From contig DIBR01000011.1 of the NCBI GenBank assembly GCA_002415025.1, forward strand, positions 87,211 through 151,210: a DNA stretch of 64,000 nt. Direction: 5' to 3'. The position numbers and the translations under genes were made by a program. The first letter of the stretch is position 1. Every line of letters begins with the position of its first letter. Below are positions 52,574 to 61,438 of the stretch, piece by piece. Below the pieces are notes generated by a model. The model ran no database searches, was not told where the DNA came from, and saw nothing but the letters and a program-made list of their open reading frames with translations. The stretch is from Spongiibacteraceae bacterium UBA5047. GTDB lineage: Bacteria > Pseudomonadota > Gammaproteobacteria > Pseudomonadales > Spongiibacteraceae.

Positions 52574-52608
52574 GCGCGCCGGAGGGGGCTCCCCGCAAGC
52601 CGGCGCGC
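52574..52608 (+). terminator. GC-rich hairpin after mscS
   Basis: A 9-bp stem GCGCGCCGG (52574-52582) pairs with CCGGCGCGC (52600-52608), with an internal GGGG-CT-CCCC hairpin. No T-run follows, so its role as a terminator is uncertain. Confidence 0.4.
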
Positions 52609-52662
52609 CAATTCAACGCCAACTGCTAACAACAATCGCGAACACCTTTCTCTGGAGAAACC

Positions 52663-53379
52663 ATGATCCGCACTATCCTTTCAGCGCTTATTGCCCTGAG
52701 TTGCGCCACCAGCTTTGCGCAGGAAATACAGTCACCCTGGAGCGGAGACGCCGAACTTGGCTTCCTCGCCAGCGAAGGCAATACCGACGCCAAAAGCATT
52801 ACCGCGAACGGCGCGCTTATTTGGGAAAAAGGCACCTGGAAAAATAACAGCGAGCTGAGCGCGCTCAATTCCAAAAGTGCCGGTGTGCGCTCGGCAGAGA
52901 AGTACTTCTTCTCCAACCGCCTCGCTTACACTTTCAGTCCAGATAACTATACTTTTGGTTACCTTTCTCACGAAGTAGATCGCTTCAGTGGCTACAAATA
53001 CAAGGGCACTGTAGCCTTTGGCTATGGTCGCCGTCTGATTAACCGCGAGACGATGTTGTGGGACGCCGAAATCGGGCCGGGCTATCGCCGGGCAGAACTC
53101 TCCGCCGACGCTGCGGGTGACGATGAAGAAGAAGGCATTTTGCGGTTGTTCAGCAGCTTTCGCTGGGATATTTCACCCACAGCAACCTTCGAGCAGAAAA
53201 TATCGGTGGAATCCGGCGACGAGAATACCGTATCAAAATCGACGACCTCACTAAAAACAACGGTGGCTGGCGGCATCGGACTCAAGGTAGCGTACTTAAT
53301 CAACTACACAGAAAACGTACCCCCGGGCAAGGTACATGCTGACAAGCAGACAACCGTTACCATGGTCTACAGCTTCTAG
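52663..53379 (+). CDS. DUF481 outer-membrane protein (YdiY-like)
   Basis: 238 residues. Signal peptide ends near TSFAQE. Repeated alternating-hydrophobic strands (SGDAELGFLASEGNTDAKS, SGYKYKGTVAFGYGRRL) and a terminal aromatic (YSF) indicate a beta-barrel. DUF481 proteins are acid-inducible or salt-related in enterobacteria, without firm function. ATG 52663 has GGAG about seven bases upstream. Confidence 0.9.
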   Translation: MIRTILSALIALSCATSFAQEIQSPWSGDAELGFLASEGNTDAKSITANGALIWEKGTWKNNSELSALNSKSAGVRSAEKYFFSNRLAYTFSPDNYTFGYLSHEVDRFSGYKYKGTVAFGYGRRLINRETMLWDAEIGPGYRRAELSADAAGDDEEEGILRLFSSFRWDISPTATFEQKISVESGDENTVSKSTTSLKTTVAGGIGLKVAYLINYTENVPPGKVHADKQTTVTMVYSF

Positions 53380-53413
53380 CCGGCTACTGTAAAACTCCGG
53401 AGCAAGACAGATA

Positions 53414-54385
53414 ATGACAAAGACTCTCGATAAAATACCCTTCGGCTGGTATCAGGTGGCCTATAGCCACGAGCTCGTGGCTGGTGATTCCAGGGGCATT
53501 CGTTATTTCGGAAAGGAGCTGGTGCTTTTTCGCACTCAAAGCGGGGAAGCTCACGTTCTGGATGCCTACTGCCCGCACCTGGGTGCCCATCTGGGTCACG
53601 GTATTCACGAGTTTGCCGGTCGCGGTGGCGAAGTTCGAGACGAAAGCATCGTGTGCCCCTTCCACGGCTGGCGTTTTGGCGGCGATGGCATGTGTGTCGA
53701 AGTACCTTACGCCAAAAATATGCCCCCGAAGGTTAAAGATCAGCAGTGCCTGAAATCCTGGCCGGTGCGAGAAATGAATCAGGTCATTTATGTCTGGTAT
53801 CACCCCCACGACATCGAACCACTCTATGAAGTAGACCCCATCCCCGAGGCCAGCGCCGACAACGATGAGTGGGGAGAGCTTGATATTCATCAGTGGGTTA
53901 TCAACACGCATCCTCAGGAAATGGCAGAAAACGGCGTCGACGTGGCCCATTTTCGATACGTTCATCAAACGGCCAGTTTTCCCGATGCAGAAATCAGTTT
54001 CGACGGCATTAATCGCACCAGTATCTCCCGCGCGAAAATGCAAACGCCGCGCGGCGAAGTAGATGGCGCCATCACAAGCTGGGGGCGGGGAGTTGGCAAC
54101 GGTGCCGTGAGATTTACCGGTATCTGCGAGACGGTTTTGCTGGGCAACACAACACCCATTGAGCTGAACAAGTGCCAGGTCAACTTCGCCTTTATTCAGA
54201 AAAAAGTGAACGGCGAAACACCCAAGGGGGGAGTCAGCGCGGCCATCGTGGCCGATATCTGCAAGCAGCTAAACGAAGACAAGCCAATCTGGGAGAACAA
54301 GATTTTTCGAGACCAACCGGTGCTCTGCGACAACGATGGGCCTATCAGCAAATTCAGAAAATGGTATGCGCAGTTTTATGTGTGA
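53414..54385 (+). CDS. Rieske non-heme iron oxygenase (KshA-like) with a long Rieske loop
   Basis: 323 residues. The Rieske motif spans CPH (about residue 54) to CPFHGW (about 82), but 25 residues separate them rather than the 15-17 usual in the family. The mononuclear iron site reads ENGVDVAHFRYVHQT (two His and Asp supplied downstream) near residue 170. Overall it resembles the oxygenase of 3-ketosteroid 9-alpha-hydroxylase and related ring hydroxylases. The substrate is unknown; a reductase is not adjacent. ATG 53414 has GGAG about ten bases upstream. Confidence 0.88.
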   Translation: MTKTLDKIPFGWYQVAYSHELVAGDSRGIRYFGKELVLFRTQSGEAHVLDAYCPHLGAHLGHGIHEFAGRGGEVRDESIVCPFHGWRFGGDGMCVEVPYAKNMPPKVKDQQCLKSWPVREMNQVIYVWYHPHDIEPLYEVDPIPEASADNDEWGELDIHQWVINTHPQEMAENGVDVAHFRYVHQTASFPDAEISFDGINRTSISRAKMQTPRGEVDGAITSWGRGVGNGAVRFTGICETVLLGNTTPIELNKCQVNFAFIQKKVNGETPKGGVSAAIVADICKQLNEDKPIWENKIFRDQPVLCDNDGPISKFRKWYAQFYV

Positions 54386-54434
54386 AACGGTTTGAGCTGG
54401 AACGGTCAACCCGCAGGCAACCAGTGACGGGAAA

Positions 54435-54740
54435 TTAGAAAATCCAGGCCAGCATCAACCAGATCACAACGAAGAACGAGAAAAACCCCGCCAACATAAA
54501 CTGTATCTCGCCAATAAAGCCATCGCCGGCAGCAAAAGCGAATATCACCATAGTGAGCACGGTAACGAAAAAGGATATAACTGCCGCGCTGCGCATTCCC
54601 AGACCCGGTGTTAATTGCGTAGCGGCAAACTCCACCGCCAGCGGCCACATCATAAAGCCGGCCAGCGCCAACAAAGCCAGCAAACCGCCGATAATCAGCA
54701 GCATTCGCAGCGCCTGATTACTGTCCTCTAAATCGCTCAC
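54435..54740 (-). CDS. Small membrane protein of unknown function
   Basis: 101 residues with three predicted membrane helices (about 12-32, 45-68, 73-100) and a final aromatic-rich WLMLAWIF. No family recognised. It begins 2 bases after the PH-domain gene stop, so the two are likely cotranslated. Confidence 0.65.
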   Translation of the reverse strand: MSDLEDSNQALRMLLIIGGLLALLALAGFMMWPLAVEFAATQLTPGLGMRSAAVISFFVTVLTMVIFAFAAGDGFIGEIQFMLAGFFSFFVVIWLMLAWIF

Positions 54741-54742
54741 GG

Positions 54743-55111
54743 CTATTCACGCCCCTTGATAATATCCTTGAATTCCTGCGGCCTGGGCATACCGGCAGCG
54801 GAGATCTCCGGCGCATCACCAGCGGTAAACACTGACACATTGCCCACTCCCAGCAAGCGGTTGAGGAACGACTGGTAAACCTTCACGGAACGCACGGTAG
54901 TAATATCGACTTCGGTGCGATCTTTGCTCAACAAGCCCTGCTCCAGCGAAATCTCGCCATTACCGATTTCAAGCTTGGTCGCCTTACATTTCATAAACCA
55001 GACAAGCAGGATAATAATGCCGACACCTACCGGCACCAACAACACCGACAACAGAAAAGAAAAAGGACGGTTGCGGAACATGGCTGGGTGTTCACTGTAA
55101 TTCAAGGACAC
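54743..55111 (-). CDS. Membrane-anchored bacterial PH-domain protein
   Basis: 122 residues from the GTG at 55111 (AGGAG six bases upstream; the frame is open to 55117). Two close hydrophobic segments (about 16-38) are followed by a bPH domain (KDRTEVDITTVRSVKVYQSFLNRLLGVGNVSVFTAG). Resembles YdbS/YdbT halves; exact role unknown. Upstream of the 101-residue membrane protein, with which it may form a pair. Confidence 0.75.
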   Translation of the reverse strand: MSLNYSEHPAMFRNRPFSFLLSVLLVPVGVGIIILLVWFMKCKATKLEIGNGEISLEQGLLSKDRTEVDITTVRSVKVYQSFLNRLLGVGNVSVFTAGDAPEISAAGMPRPQEFKDIIKGRE

Positions 55112-55176
55112 AGGCAACTCCTGATAGAGGTTAATAATACGTAGAACGAATCATACGATGAAAACACAATTCAATG

Positions 55177-55893
55177 TCAGGCGGCGAATGCTTTTGTCAC
55201 CGCCGCCTCAAGATGCTCTCCGGCGTCGTGCAGACGATAACCCCCGTGGGCACCAACAAAATGCTTGCACCCCAGAGCCAGAATCTTGTCAAAATCCTGC
55301 TTCAGCATGGCGTTATCGGTACTGAAGAGCTTTTTCCAGATTGGCCCGACCAGCAAGCGCTTTTCAAACCCCATGCGCGGCAGCACACGTTTAGACAGCC
55401 ACGTACACTGACCGTAATCGCTCCAATCCTGCAGGGAATCACAGCTGATTAACAGCCCGCCGTCTCTGGCCAGATGCAAGACACACTCGGGTTCCTTTGT
55501 TGCGGTAAATGGCAAACAGCTAAGCCCTTCGATGGGCAATTGCGCCAGGGCTCCAAGCTCCTGGTCAATCGCGGGTACCGAATACTGACCTTTACCCGGC
55601 TGGCACCAGAAAGTCGCCTGATAGCGGTCTACGTAATAGGGGTCGTCCATACCGTGAAAGGTACCCAGCCGCATTACATGCCGCACGGTACCGAGGGCAT
55701 CCAGCTTCTGCTCTTCGGTCTCGTTCAGGCGCACCGGGTTTATCACCGTTAGCTCCCGGCCCTGACGCAGGACCAACATATTGCGGCTAAAGCGAAACCC
55801 GATCGCGAAGCGGTAACTACCCTGCACGAAAAAGACATCCGGCAAGATTTCCCGGATGGCTGAATGCGGTGTAATTTTGGCGTATGTCGTCAT
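55177..55893 (-). CDS. Degenerate metallo-beta-lactamase-fold protein
   Basis: 238 residues from ATG 55893. A beta-rich protein with the spacing of an MBL fold but weakened metal motif: HVMRLGTFHGMDDPYY in place of HXHXDH, LLISCDSLQDW as a motif-III-like Asp, and FVGAHGG near the C-terminus as a terminal His. It resembles DUF4336-type proteins. Function unknown; it may not bind two zincs. Confidence 0.65.
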   Translation of the reverse strand: MTTYAKITPHSAIREILPDVFFVQGSYRFAIGFRFSRNMLVLRQGRELTVINPVRLNETEEQKLDALGTVRHVMRLGTFHGMDDPYYVDRYQATFWCQPGKGQYSVPAIDQELGALAQLPIEGLSCLPFTATKEPECVLHLARDGGLLISCDSLQDWSDYGQCTWLSKRVLPRMGFEKRLLVGPIWKKLFSTDNAMLKQDFDKILALGCKHFVGAHGGYRLHDAGEHLEAAVTKAFAA

Positions 55894-56179
55894 GTGGCAA
55901 CTCACAATAAGGGGACAAAATACAATACCGGAAGCAGCATCAGAGGCCAACGTACAGTTTCAACAAGCCGGTACTGGCGGCGCCCTGCCGGCACACCGTG
56001 AGTTTCGAGGCCTGCAAACATCAACACGGCCGTCATTGATATTGTAGTCTGCCATATTGCCGGCACCCGCCCCTGTCAGTTGCTGGCACCGCGCAGTCTG
56101 TAAAAGCCCTCAGGAAACCCTATAATGATCCACAAAGTATGCACTGACAACACACCAGCATAATGAGAATAAACTGCCT

Positions 56180-57682
56180 ATGAGCCACTTCAAGGAATAC
56201 TCGCAATACGATGCACTGGGACTGGCAGAACTGCTCCGCAGCGGGCAGCTCAGCGCTAAAGAATTATTGAGCGAAGCCATTCGCAGGCGCGATGCGGTCA
56301 ACCCCGCTCTCAATGCCGTTGTTCACACAATGGACGACATCGCTTTTGCGGCTATTGAAAACGGCCTGCCCTCAGGCCCCTTCGCTGGCGTTCCCTTTCT
56401 GCTGAAGGATTTCTGCGCCGCTTACCAGGGCGTTCCCATGACGAATGGCAGCCGGGCTTTCAGGGACTATGTGCCCGACTACGATTGCGAACTGGTCAAA
56501 CGCTTCAAGGCTGCCGGCGTCGTGACTTTCGGCAAAACCAATACCCCCGAGTTTGCGATTGTCGGCGCCACCGAGCCGGCGTTGCACGGAGTGACGCGCA
56601 ACCCCTGGAACCTTGAGCGTACCGTGGGGGGTTCCAGTGGCGGCTCTGGCGCTGCGGTCGCCGCGGGCATCGTGCCGATGGCAAGCGGTGGCGATGGCGG
56701 TGGCTCCCTGCGCATTCCGGCAGCTTGCGGCGGTCTGGTCGGCTTCAAGGCAACACGCGGACGTGTGCCGCACGGCCCAAAAAACGGCGACCCGTGGTAC
56801 GGGCAGGTACAGGACGGCGTTATCACCCGAAGCGTGCGTGACAGCGCAGCAATGCTGGATGCCATTCGGGGTGTTGATATTGGCGCACCTTATGCCGAAC
56901 CACCGCTGGCGGGCACCTTGCTGGAAGCGGCACACCGGTCACCCGGCAAGCTTCGCATTGCCTTTTCCCGCGACCCGCTTATGCGCGCAGGCGTACTGCA
57001 CCCGGAAGCAATCGCCGGTCTCGAACAGTCAGTGGCACTGCTGCAAAGCCTGGGGCACGATCTGGTAGAAGCCACGCCAGCATTTGACCGGCAGCATCTT
57101 GCGGAAGGTTACCTGCTACGTATCGCGGCGTCGGTGGGCGGCGAAATCGACGTATCACAAGCGCTGCTGGGCAGGCGTCTCAAGCACAATGAGCTGGAAC
57201 CGGAAACCTGGATGCTGGCACAACTGGGGCGCAGTTTTTCTGCCGCACAGTTTGATATCGCTCACCGCCGTCTCTATACCCAAAGCCGTCTGTTCGAAAC
57301 CTTTATGCAGGATTACGATATCTTTCTGACACCGACTCTCAGCGGCCCACCGGTTGAACACGGCTACTTCAAATCCCGGGGAATGGAAAAATTACTCTCG
57401 CCGATTGCCAGCCGTTTCGCGCTGGGCCGCATCGCAGCTAATCAGGCTACCCTCTCACGGCTGGCGGAACAGGCCTTTGACTGGGTAAGCGCCACTATGG
57501 CCTTTAATATCACTGGCAACCCCTCCGTGTCGCTGCCGCTACACTGGAGCAATGATAAACTGCCGGTCGGCATGATGTTTACCGCCAGGTTCGGTCGCGA
57601 CGACACCCTGTTCAGTCTGGCCGGCCAACTGGAACAGGCGCAGCCCTGGTGGAACAAACGCCCGCCGGTATCTGCCGATTAA
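56180..57682 (+). CDS. Amidase-signature family hydrolase
   Basis: 500 residues. The Ser-Ser-Lys triad is visible: Lys in VPFLLKDF (about residue 74), and Ser residues in GGSSGGSGAAVAAG (about 150) and GGDGGGSLRIPAACGG. Amidase-signature enzymes hydrolyse amides or esters, for example aryl-amides or glutaminyl substrates; the substrate is unknown. It directly precedes an FAH-family gene. Confidence 0.94.
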   Translation: MSHFKEYSQYDALGLAELLRSGQLSAKELLSEAIRRRDAVNPALNAVVHTMDDIAFAAIENGLPSGPFAGVPFLLKDFCAAYQGVPMTNGSRAFRDYVPDYDCELVKRFKAAGVVTFGKTNTPEFAIVGATEPALHGVTRNPWNLERTVGGSSGGSGAAVAAGIVPMASGGDGGGSLRIPAACGGLVGFKATRGRVPHGPKNGDPWYGQVQDGVITRSVRDSAAMLDAIRGVDIGAPYAEPPLAGTLLEAAHRSPGKLRIAFSRDPLMRAGVLHPEAIAGLEQSVALLQSLGHDLVEATPAFDRQHLAEGYLLRIAASVGGEIDVSQALLGRRLKHNELEPETWMLAQLGRSFSAAQFDIAHRRLYTQSRLFETFMQDYDIFLTPTLSGPPVEHGYFKSRGMEKLLSPIASRFALGRIAANQATLSRLAEQAFDWVSATMAFNITGNPSVSLPLHWSNDKLPVGMMFTARFGRDDTLFSLAGQLEQAQPWWNKRPPVSAD

Positions 57683-57715
57683 ATCAAGCACTAAAAATTA
57701 AAGAGTTGAAACACG

Positions 57716-58381
57716 ATGAACTATCAACACCACTGGGCAGACGGTGAAAAGATTGATTTACCCATTGGCAAAACCGTATGCGCGGGATTGAACTATGCCC
57801 TGCACATCCAGGAAATGAACAGTCAGGCCTCACTAGAGGAACCGGTATTGTTTATCAAGCCAGCGACCGCCTTGCGTCCGCTAGGCGATACTATCGCTAT
57901 TCCGTCTGGGCGCGGCGCTGTTCATCACGAGCTGGAAATTGCGGTACTGATTGGCCAAACGCTCTGCAACGCCAGTGAAAGCGAGGCGGCGCAAGCCGTT
58001 AGCGGCCTCGGGATCGCTCTGGATTTGACCTTGCGCGACCTGCAGAGCGAATTGAAAAAGGCTGGCAGGCCCTGGGAAAAATCAAAAGCTTTTGACGGCA
58101 GCTGCCCGCTATCACGCTTTGTTCCTATTCGGCAGTGCCCTCCGCTGAATCGTCTGAATATTCAATTGCTCATCAACGGCGAGTGCAAACAGCAGGGGAA
58201 CAGCGGCGATATGCTATTTCCCATTCCGCGTCTGTTGACCGAAATCAGTCGCTATTTCACCCTCCTGCCCGGAGACGTTGTACTCACGGGCACACCTGAC
58301 GGCGTAGGGCCGCTGGCATCAGGGGATGTACTTGAGTTAAGCCTGGACACCCTGCTCAAGGAGAAAACATCTGTCGCTTGA
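57716..58381 (+). CDS. Fumarylacetoacetate-hydrolase family protein
   Basis: 221 residues. The FAH C-terminal domain is complete, with HHELEIAVLIG (metal-binding Glu), ALDLTLRDLQSELKKAG and VLTGTPDGVGPLASGDVLEL. Hydrolyses or decarboxylates beta-keto acids (for example acylpyruvate or oxaloacetate). Follows the amidase by 33 bases, so the two likely act in one degradation route. Confidence 0.92.
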   Translation: MNYQHHWADGEKIDLPIGKTVCAGLNYALHIQEMNSQASLEEPVLFIKPATALRPLGDTIAIPSGRGAVHHELEIAVLIGQTLCNASESEAAQAVSGLGIALDLTLRDLQSELKKAGRPWEKSKAFDGSCPLSRFVPIRQCPPLNRLNIQLLINGECKQQGNSGDMLFPIPRLLTEISRYFTLLPGDVVLTGTPDGVGPLASGDVLELSLDTLLKEKTSVA

Positions 58382-58409
58382 AGCGTCTGGAGAAACACAC
58401 AGGCAAAAA

Positions 58410-58435
58410 AAAGCCCGGCAAAAGCCGGGCTTTTT
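58410..58435. terminator. Bidirectional intrinsic terminator between the FAH and cold-shock genes
   Basis: The perfect stem AAAGCCCGGC (58410-58419) and GCCGGGCTTT (58424-58433) has a loop of four A. An A-run precedes and a T-run follows, so it ends both the plus-strand FAH operon and the minus-strand cold-shock gene. Confidence 0.9.
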
Positions 58436-58451
58436 AGTATTCGTTAACTGA

Positions 58452-58658
58452 TTAGATCAGTTCAACGTTTGCAGCTTGAGGACCTTTGTCGCCCTGAACT
58501 ACATCAAACTCTACACGCTGGCCTTCTGCCAGAGTTTTAAAGCCGCTGCCCTGGATAGCGCTGAAATGTACGAATACATCTTTACCACCATCTTGCTCAA
58601 GGAAGCCGAAGCCTTTAGTTTCGTTGAACCATTTAACCTGACCGGTTGCTTTAGACAT
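58452..58658 (-). CDS. Cold-shock protein (CspA family)
   Basis: 68 residues, single OB-fold cold-shock domain with both RNA-binding motifs KGFGFLE and DVFVHFS. RNA chaperone that melts structured mRNA. The 225-base region upstream to the Crp/Fnr gene is AT-rich and would give a long leader, common for cold-shock genes. Confidence 0.97.
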   Translation of the reverse strand: MSKATGQVKWFNETKGFGFLEQDGGKDVFVHFSAIQGSGFKTLAEGQRVEFDVVQGDKGPQAANVELI

Positions 58659-58883
58659 TGTGTTTTCTCCTCGGCTCGAAGCCGACTTTTCAATTTAAGC
58701 TGCTTTCGCAGAATCGGGTGTTGAACGTAAGACTGGAAATGACTTAGAAAAAACAAGATGAAGATCTAAAACAGGCAGGTCGTTCGAAATTGCTTTACAA
58801 GTTACTTTACTGAGTCTTAGTCAGCGCGATCGATTATACGGTAAAAAACCTTGTCGTACAGTTATTTCGTAATATCAACAAAA

Positions 58884-59624
58884 TTAGCGCCCGACCGTAT
58901 TATTGCTCTCTCCCGCCACCAGCCGGGCCATTCTGCCATGGTCGGTAATCACGATCTGACCGTAGGCCAACTTCACCAGACCGGAACGCTCCAGCGCCTT
59001 GAGCTCTTTACTCACACTCTGGCGCGACGCACCCAGCAGCCGCCCCAGCTCATCCTGGGGTAAATGCAGATCAATCAGGAGCCCCTCGGGGTGAGCCTGG
59101 CCGTAGTCATCGGCCAATGCCAACAGCCGTTTTGCCAGACGCTGCGCCAATGGCAACAGCATCAGGTCGCTCACGCCTTCCATTGCCATACGCAGCTTGC
59201 GGCAAAGAATCCTGACAAAGGGCGCGTAGAGCTCTGGCTGGCGTTCCAGCAGGCCCTCAATTGCCTGCCGCGAGAGCACCAACACTTCGCAATCTCCCGA
59301 GGCCACCGCATCTGAAAGCCGGGGCAAGCCATCAAAAATGGAAATTTCGCCCAACCAGTCGCCCGTCTCGAAAAACGTCGCCGTCAGCTCTTTGCCCTCG
59401 GCCGAGGTGGAACACACGCGAATGCGCCCACGGATAATTCCGAACAGGCCGGTAGGCATGTCGCCACGACGATACAAGTGCTCGCCATCGCTTAGGCGGC
59501 GGCGCTGGGCCTTGTCAGCCAGCTCGTCAATAACAACCGCCGGCAGCTCCGCAAACCAGGCGTTGGTTTGCAAGCTCTCGCGCAGACTCGGTGACTGACC
59601 TAAACTCGGTGCAGGCAAATTCAC
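58884..59624 (-). CDS. Crp/Fnr-family transcriptional regulator
   Basis: 246 residues from a GTG at 59624. N-terminal cyclic-nucleotide-type domain (about 25-140) without the FNR cysteines. C-terminal winged helix (about 175-225) with DELGRLLGASRQSVSKELKALERSGLV. The effector is unknown. Divergent from the class II aldolase gene, whose expression it may control. Confidence 0.9.
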   Translation of the reverse strand: MNLPAPSLGQSPSLRESLQTNAWFAELPAVVIDELADKAQRRRLSDGEHLYRRGDMPTGLFGIIRGRIRVCSTSAEGKELTATFFETGDWLGEISIFDGLPRLSDAVASGDCEVLVLSRQAIEGLLERQPELYAPFVRILCRKLRMAMEGVSDLMLLPLAQRLAKRLLALADDYGQAHPEGLLIDLHLPQDELGRLLGASRQSVSKELKALERSGLVKLAYGQIVITDHGRMARLVAGESNNTVGR

Positions 59625-59749
59625 ATCCTGTTAGTAAAATGCTGTTGGTAACATGCAGCCGGTAAACGACGACTGTAAACTGATTGACAGTTTTCCGGGT
59701 GATTTCGGCGCAGTATAACGCCCATAGCACAACAATATCGGAGATTGCC

Positions 59750-60526
59750 ATGAGCATAGCGATGAGTAAAGCGGAGCAAAGCCTGAAAAATCAGGTATCT
59801 ACCGAAGAGTGGGAGGCACGCGTCAATCTGGCCGCAGCCTACCGGCTGGTCGCCATGTTCGGTTGGGACGATCTCGTATTCACTCACATTTCATCGCGGG
59901 TTCCGGGGCCGGAACACCATTTTCTGATTAACCCTTACGGGATGATGTTCGAGGAGGTCACCGCCTCTTCGCTGGTAAAAATCGATGCTGACGGCAACAA
60001 GGTGGTAGATTCTCCCTACGACGTGAACCCGGCGGGTTTTACCATCCACAGCGCCATTCATGCCGCGCGCGAAGATGCCCACTGCGTGATGCATACCCAT
60101 TCGCTCAACGGGGTTGCGGTGTCTACCCAGAAAGAGGGGCTGCTGCCGATTTCACAACAGGCCACACTGGTGCTGTCCAATCTCGGCTACCACGACTACG
60201 AAGGTATTGCCCTGAATGAAGACGAAAAGCCCCGACTGGTTAACGACCTCGGCGAGAACACTTTCCTGATGCTCCGCAATCACGGCCTGCTAACAGTAGG
60301 CCAGACACCCGCCGACGCCTTTCTCGCCATGTATACCTTTGAAGCGGCCTGCATGATTCAGGTGCGGGCATTAGCGGGCAGTCGCGAATTGATCCCGGTT
60401 CAGCAGGCTGTGCTGGACGGTGTGCGTGAAGCTGCCATGATAGTGACCAAAGGCATGTTCGGCGCACTGGCCTGGCCCGGCCTGCTGCGTAAACTCGACC
60501 GCCAGAACCCCGGTTATGATCAGTAA
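59750..60526 (+). CDS. Class II aldolase/adducin-family protein
   Basis: 258 residues from the ATG at 59750 (a second ATG lies four codons on; the frame opens at 59684). Metal-binding HTHSLNGVAVS (HxH) at about 115 and the LRNHGLLTVG segment place it with class II aldolases. The substrate is unknown; such proteins in catabolic clusters are often mis-assigned. Followed after 16 bases by the DUF962 gene. Confidence 0.9.
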   Translation: MSIAMSKAEQSLKNQVSTEEWEARVNLAAAYRLVAMFGWDDLVFTHISSRVPGPEHHFLINPYGMMFEEVTASSLVKIDADGNKVVDSPYDVNPAGFTIHSAIHAAREDAHCVMHTHSLNGVAVSTQKEGLLPISQQATLVLSNLGYHDYEGIALNEDEKPRLVNDLGENTFLMLRNHGLLTVGQTPADAFLAMYTFEAACMIQVRALAGSRELIPVQQAVLDGVREAAMIVTKGMFGALAWPGLLRKLDRQNPGYDQ

Positions 60527-60542
60527 TTTCGGAGGCAGCACG

Positions 60543-60872
60543 ATGCAGAAATCAACCCTGACGATACCCGATGAAGGCTTTAAATCCTTTGCCGAGTTTT
60601 ATCCTTTTTATCTAAGTGAGCACTCCGATGCCACGTGCCGACGCCTGCACGTTGTCGGCACTACTCTCGTCATTGCGGTGGTTATTAGCGCTGTTGTGAC
60701 CCAAAACTGGTGGCTTTTACTGCTACAACCACTGATCGGCTACGGCTTTGCCTGGGTGGGTCACTTTTTCTTTGAGAAAAACCGTCCCGCGACCTTCAAA
60801 AACCCTTTTTACAGCCTGTGGGGTGACTTTGTGATGTGGAAGGACGTGATCACCGGAAAAATCGGCTGGTAG
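60543..60872 (+). CDS. DUF962/Mpo1-like membrane protein
   Basis: 109 residues from ATG 60543 with GGAGG eight bases upstream. The family has three to four membrane helices and a conserved FYPFYLSEHSDATCRRLHVVGT segment. The yeast relative Mpo1 is a dioxygenase in phytosphingosine alpha-oxidation; the bacterial role is not known. Convergent with thpR. Confidence 0.88.
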   Translation: MQKSTLTIPDEGFKSFAEFYPFYLSEHSDATCRRLHVVGTTLVIAVVISAVVTQNWWLLLLQPLIGYGFAWVGHFFFEKNRPATFKNPFYSLWGDFVMWKDVITGKIGW

Positions 60873-60882
60873 CTCCCAGACT

Positions 60883-61407
60883 CTAGCCGTCCTGTAGCGG
60901 GAACGCTCGCAGGCGCGTATAGATAACGTGTTCATCAACAGTTTTACTGGAATAGAGGCCGAACGCGACGGCGGCCTCATCCGGTACAACGCCCGCGCGC
61001 TCTTCCAACAACAGCTCTATCATTTCTGTCGGCACATGGCGCTTATACCGCGCAAGCGTGATATGTGGCATAAAGCGCTTGGGCTGCAATGTTACACCGG
61101 CCTTGACCAGCGCCTTTACTACAGCCAGCTGAATTACCTTCAACTCGGGGCTATCTTTCACACCCAGCCAGATCACGCCTTTTTGATAACGGGGCTTGTG
61201 TGAAAACGCCAACTGAAACCCCGGCAGGCTGATATTCGCCAGTGCGGCAAGCACCGTTTCCACTGGCGCATCGCCAATGAATTGCAGTGTTAGATGAAGG
61301 TTGTCCGCCGCTACCGGTGTAATTCCTGTGGTGCGCGGTGGCTGAATTTCCTGAAGCCGCTGCTTCAACAACGGCGACAATGGAATGGCCACAAACAGTC
61401 GCGCCAT
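60883..61407 (-). CDS. thpR: ThpR, RNA 2',3'-cyclic phosphodiesterase
   Basis: 174 residues from ATG 61407; the longer frame to 61473 is antisense overlap with the OYE gene. Two HxTx motifs, LHLTLQFIGD and MPHITLARYKR, characterise the 2H phosphoesterase family. Hydrolyses 2',3'-cyclic ends of RNA; reversible 2'-5' ligase activity has been reported. Confidence 0.9.
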   Translation of the reverse strand: MARLFVAIPLSPLLKQRLQEIQPPRTTGITPVAADNLHLTLQFIGDAPVETVLAALANISLPGFQLAFSHKPRYQKGVIWLGVKDSPELKVIQLAVVKALVKAGVTLQPKRFMPHITLARYKRHVPTEMIELLLEERAGVVPDEAAVAFGLYSSKTVDEHVIYTRLRAFPLQDG

Positions 61408-61438
61408 GACTGCTCCCAAACGTGAAAATTTCTCGGCC

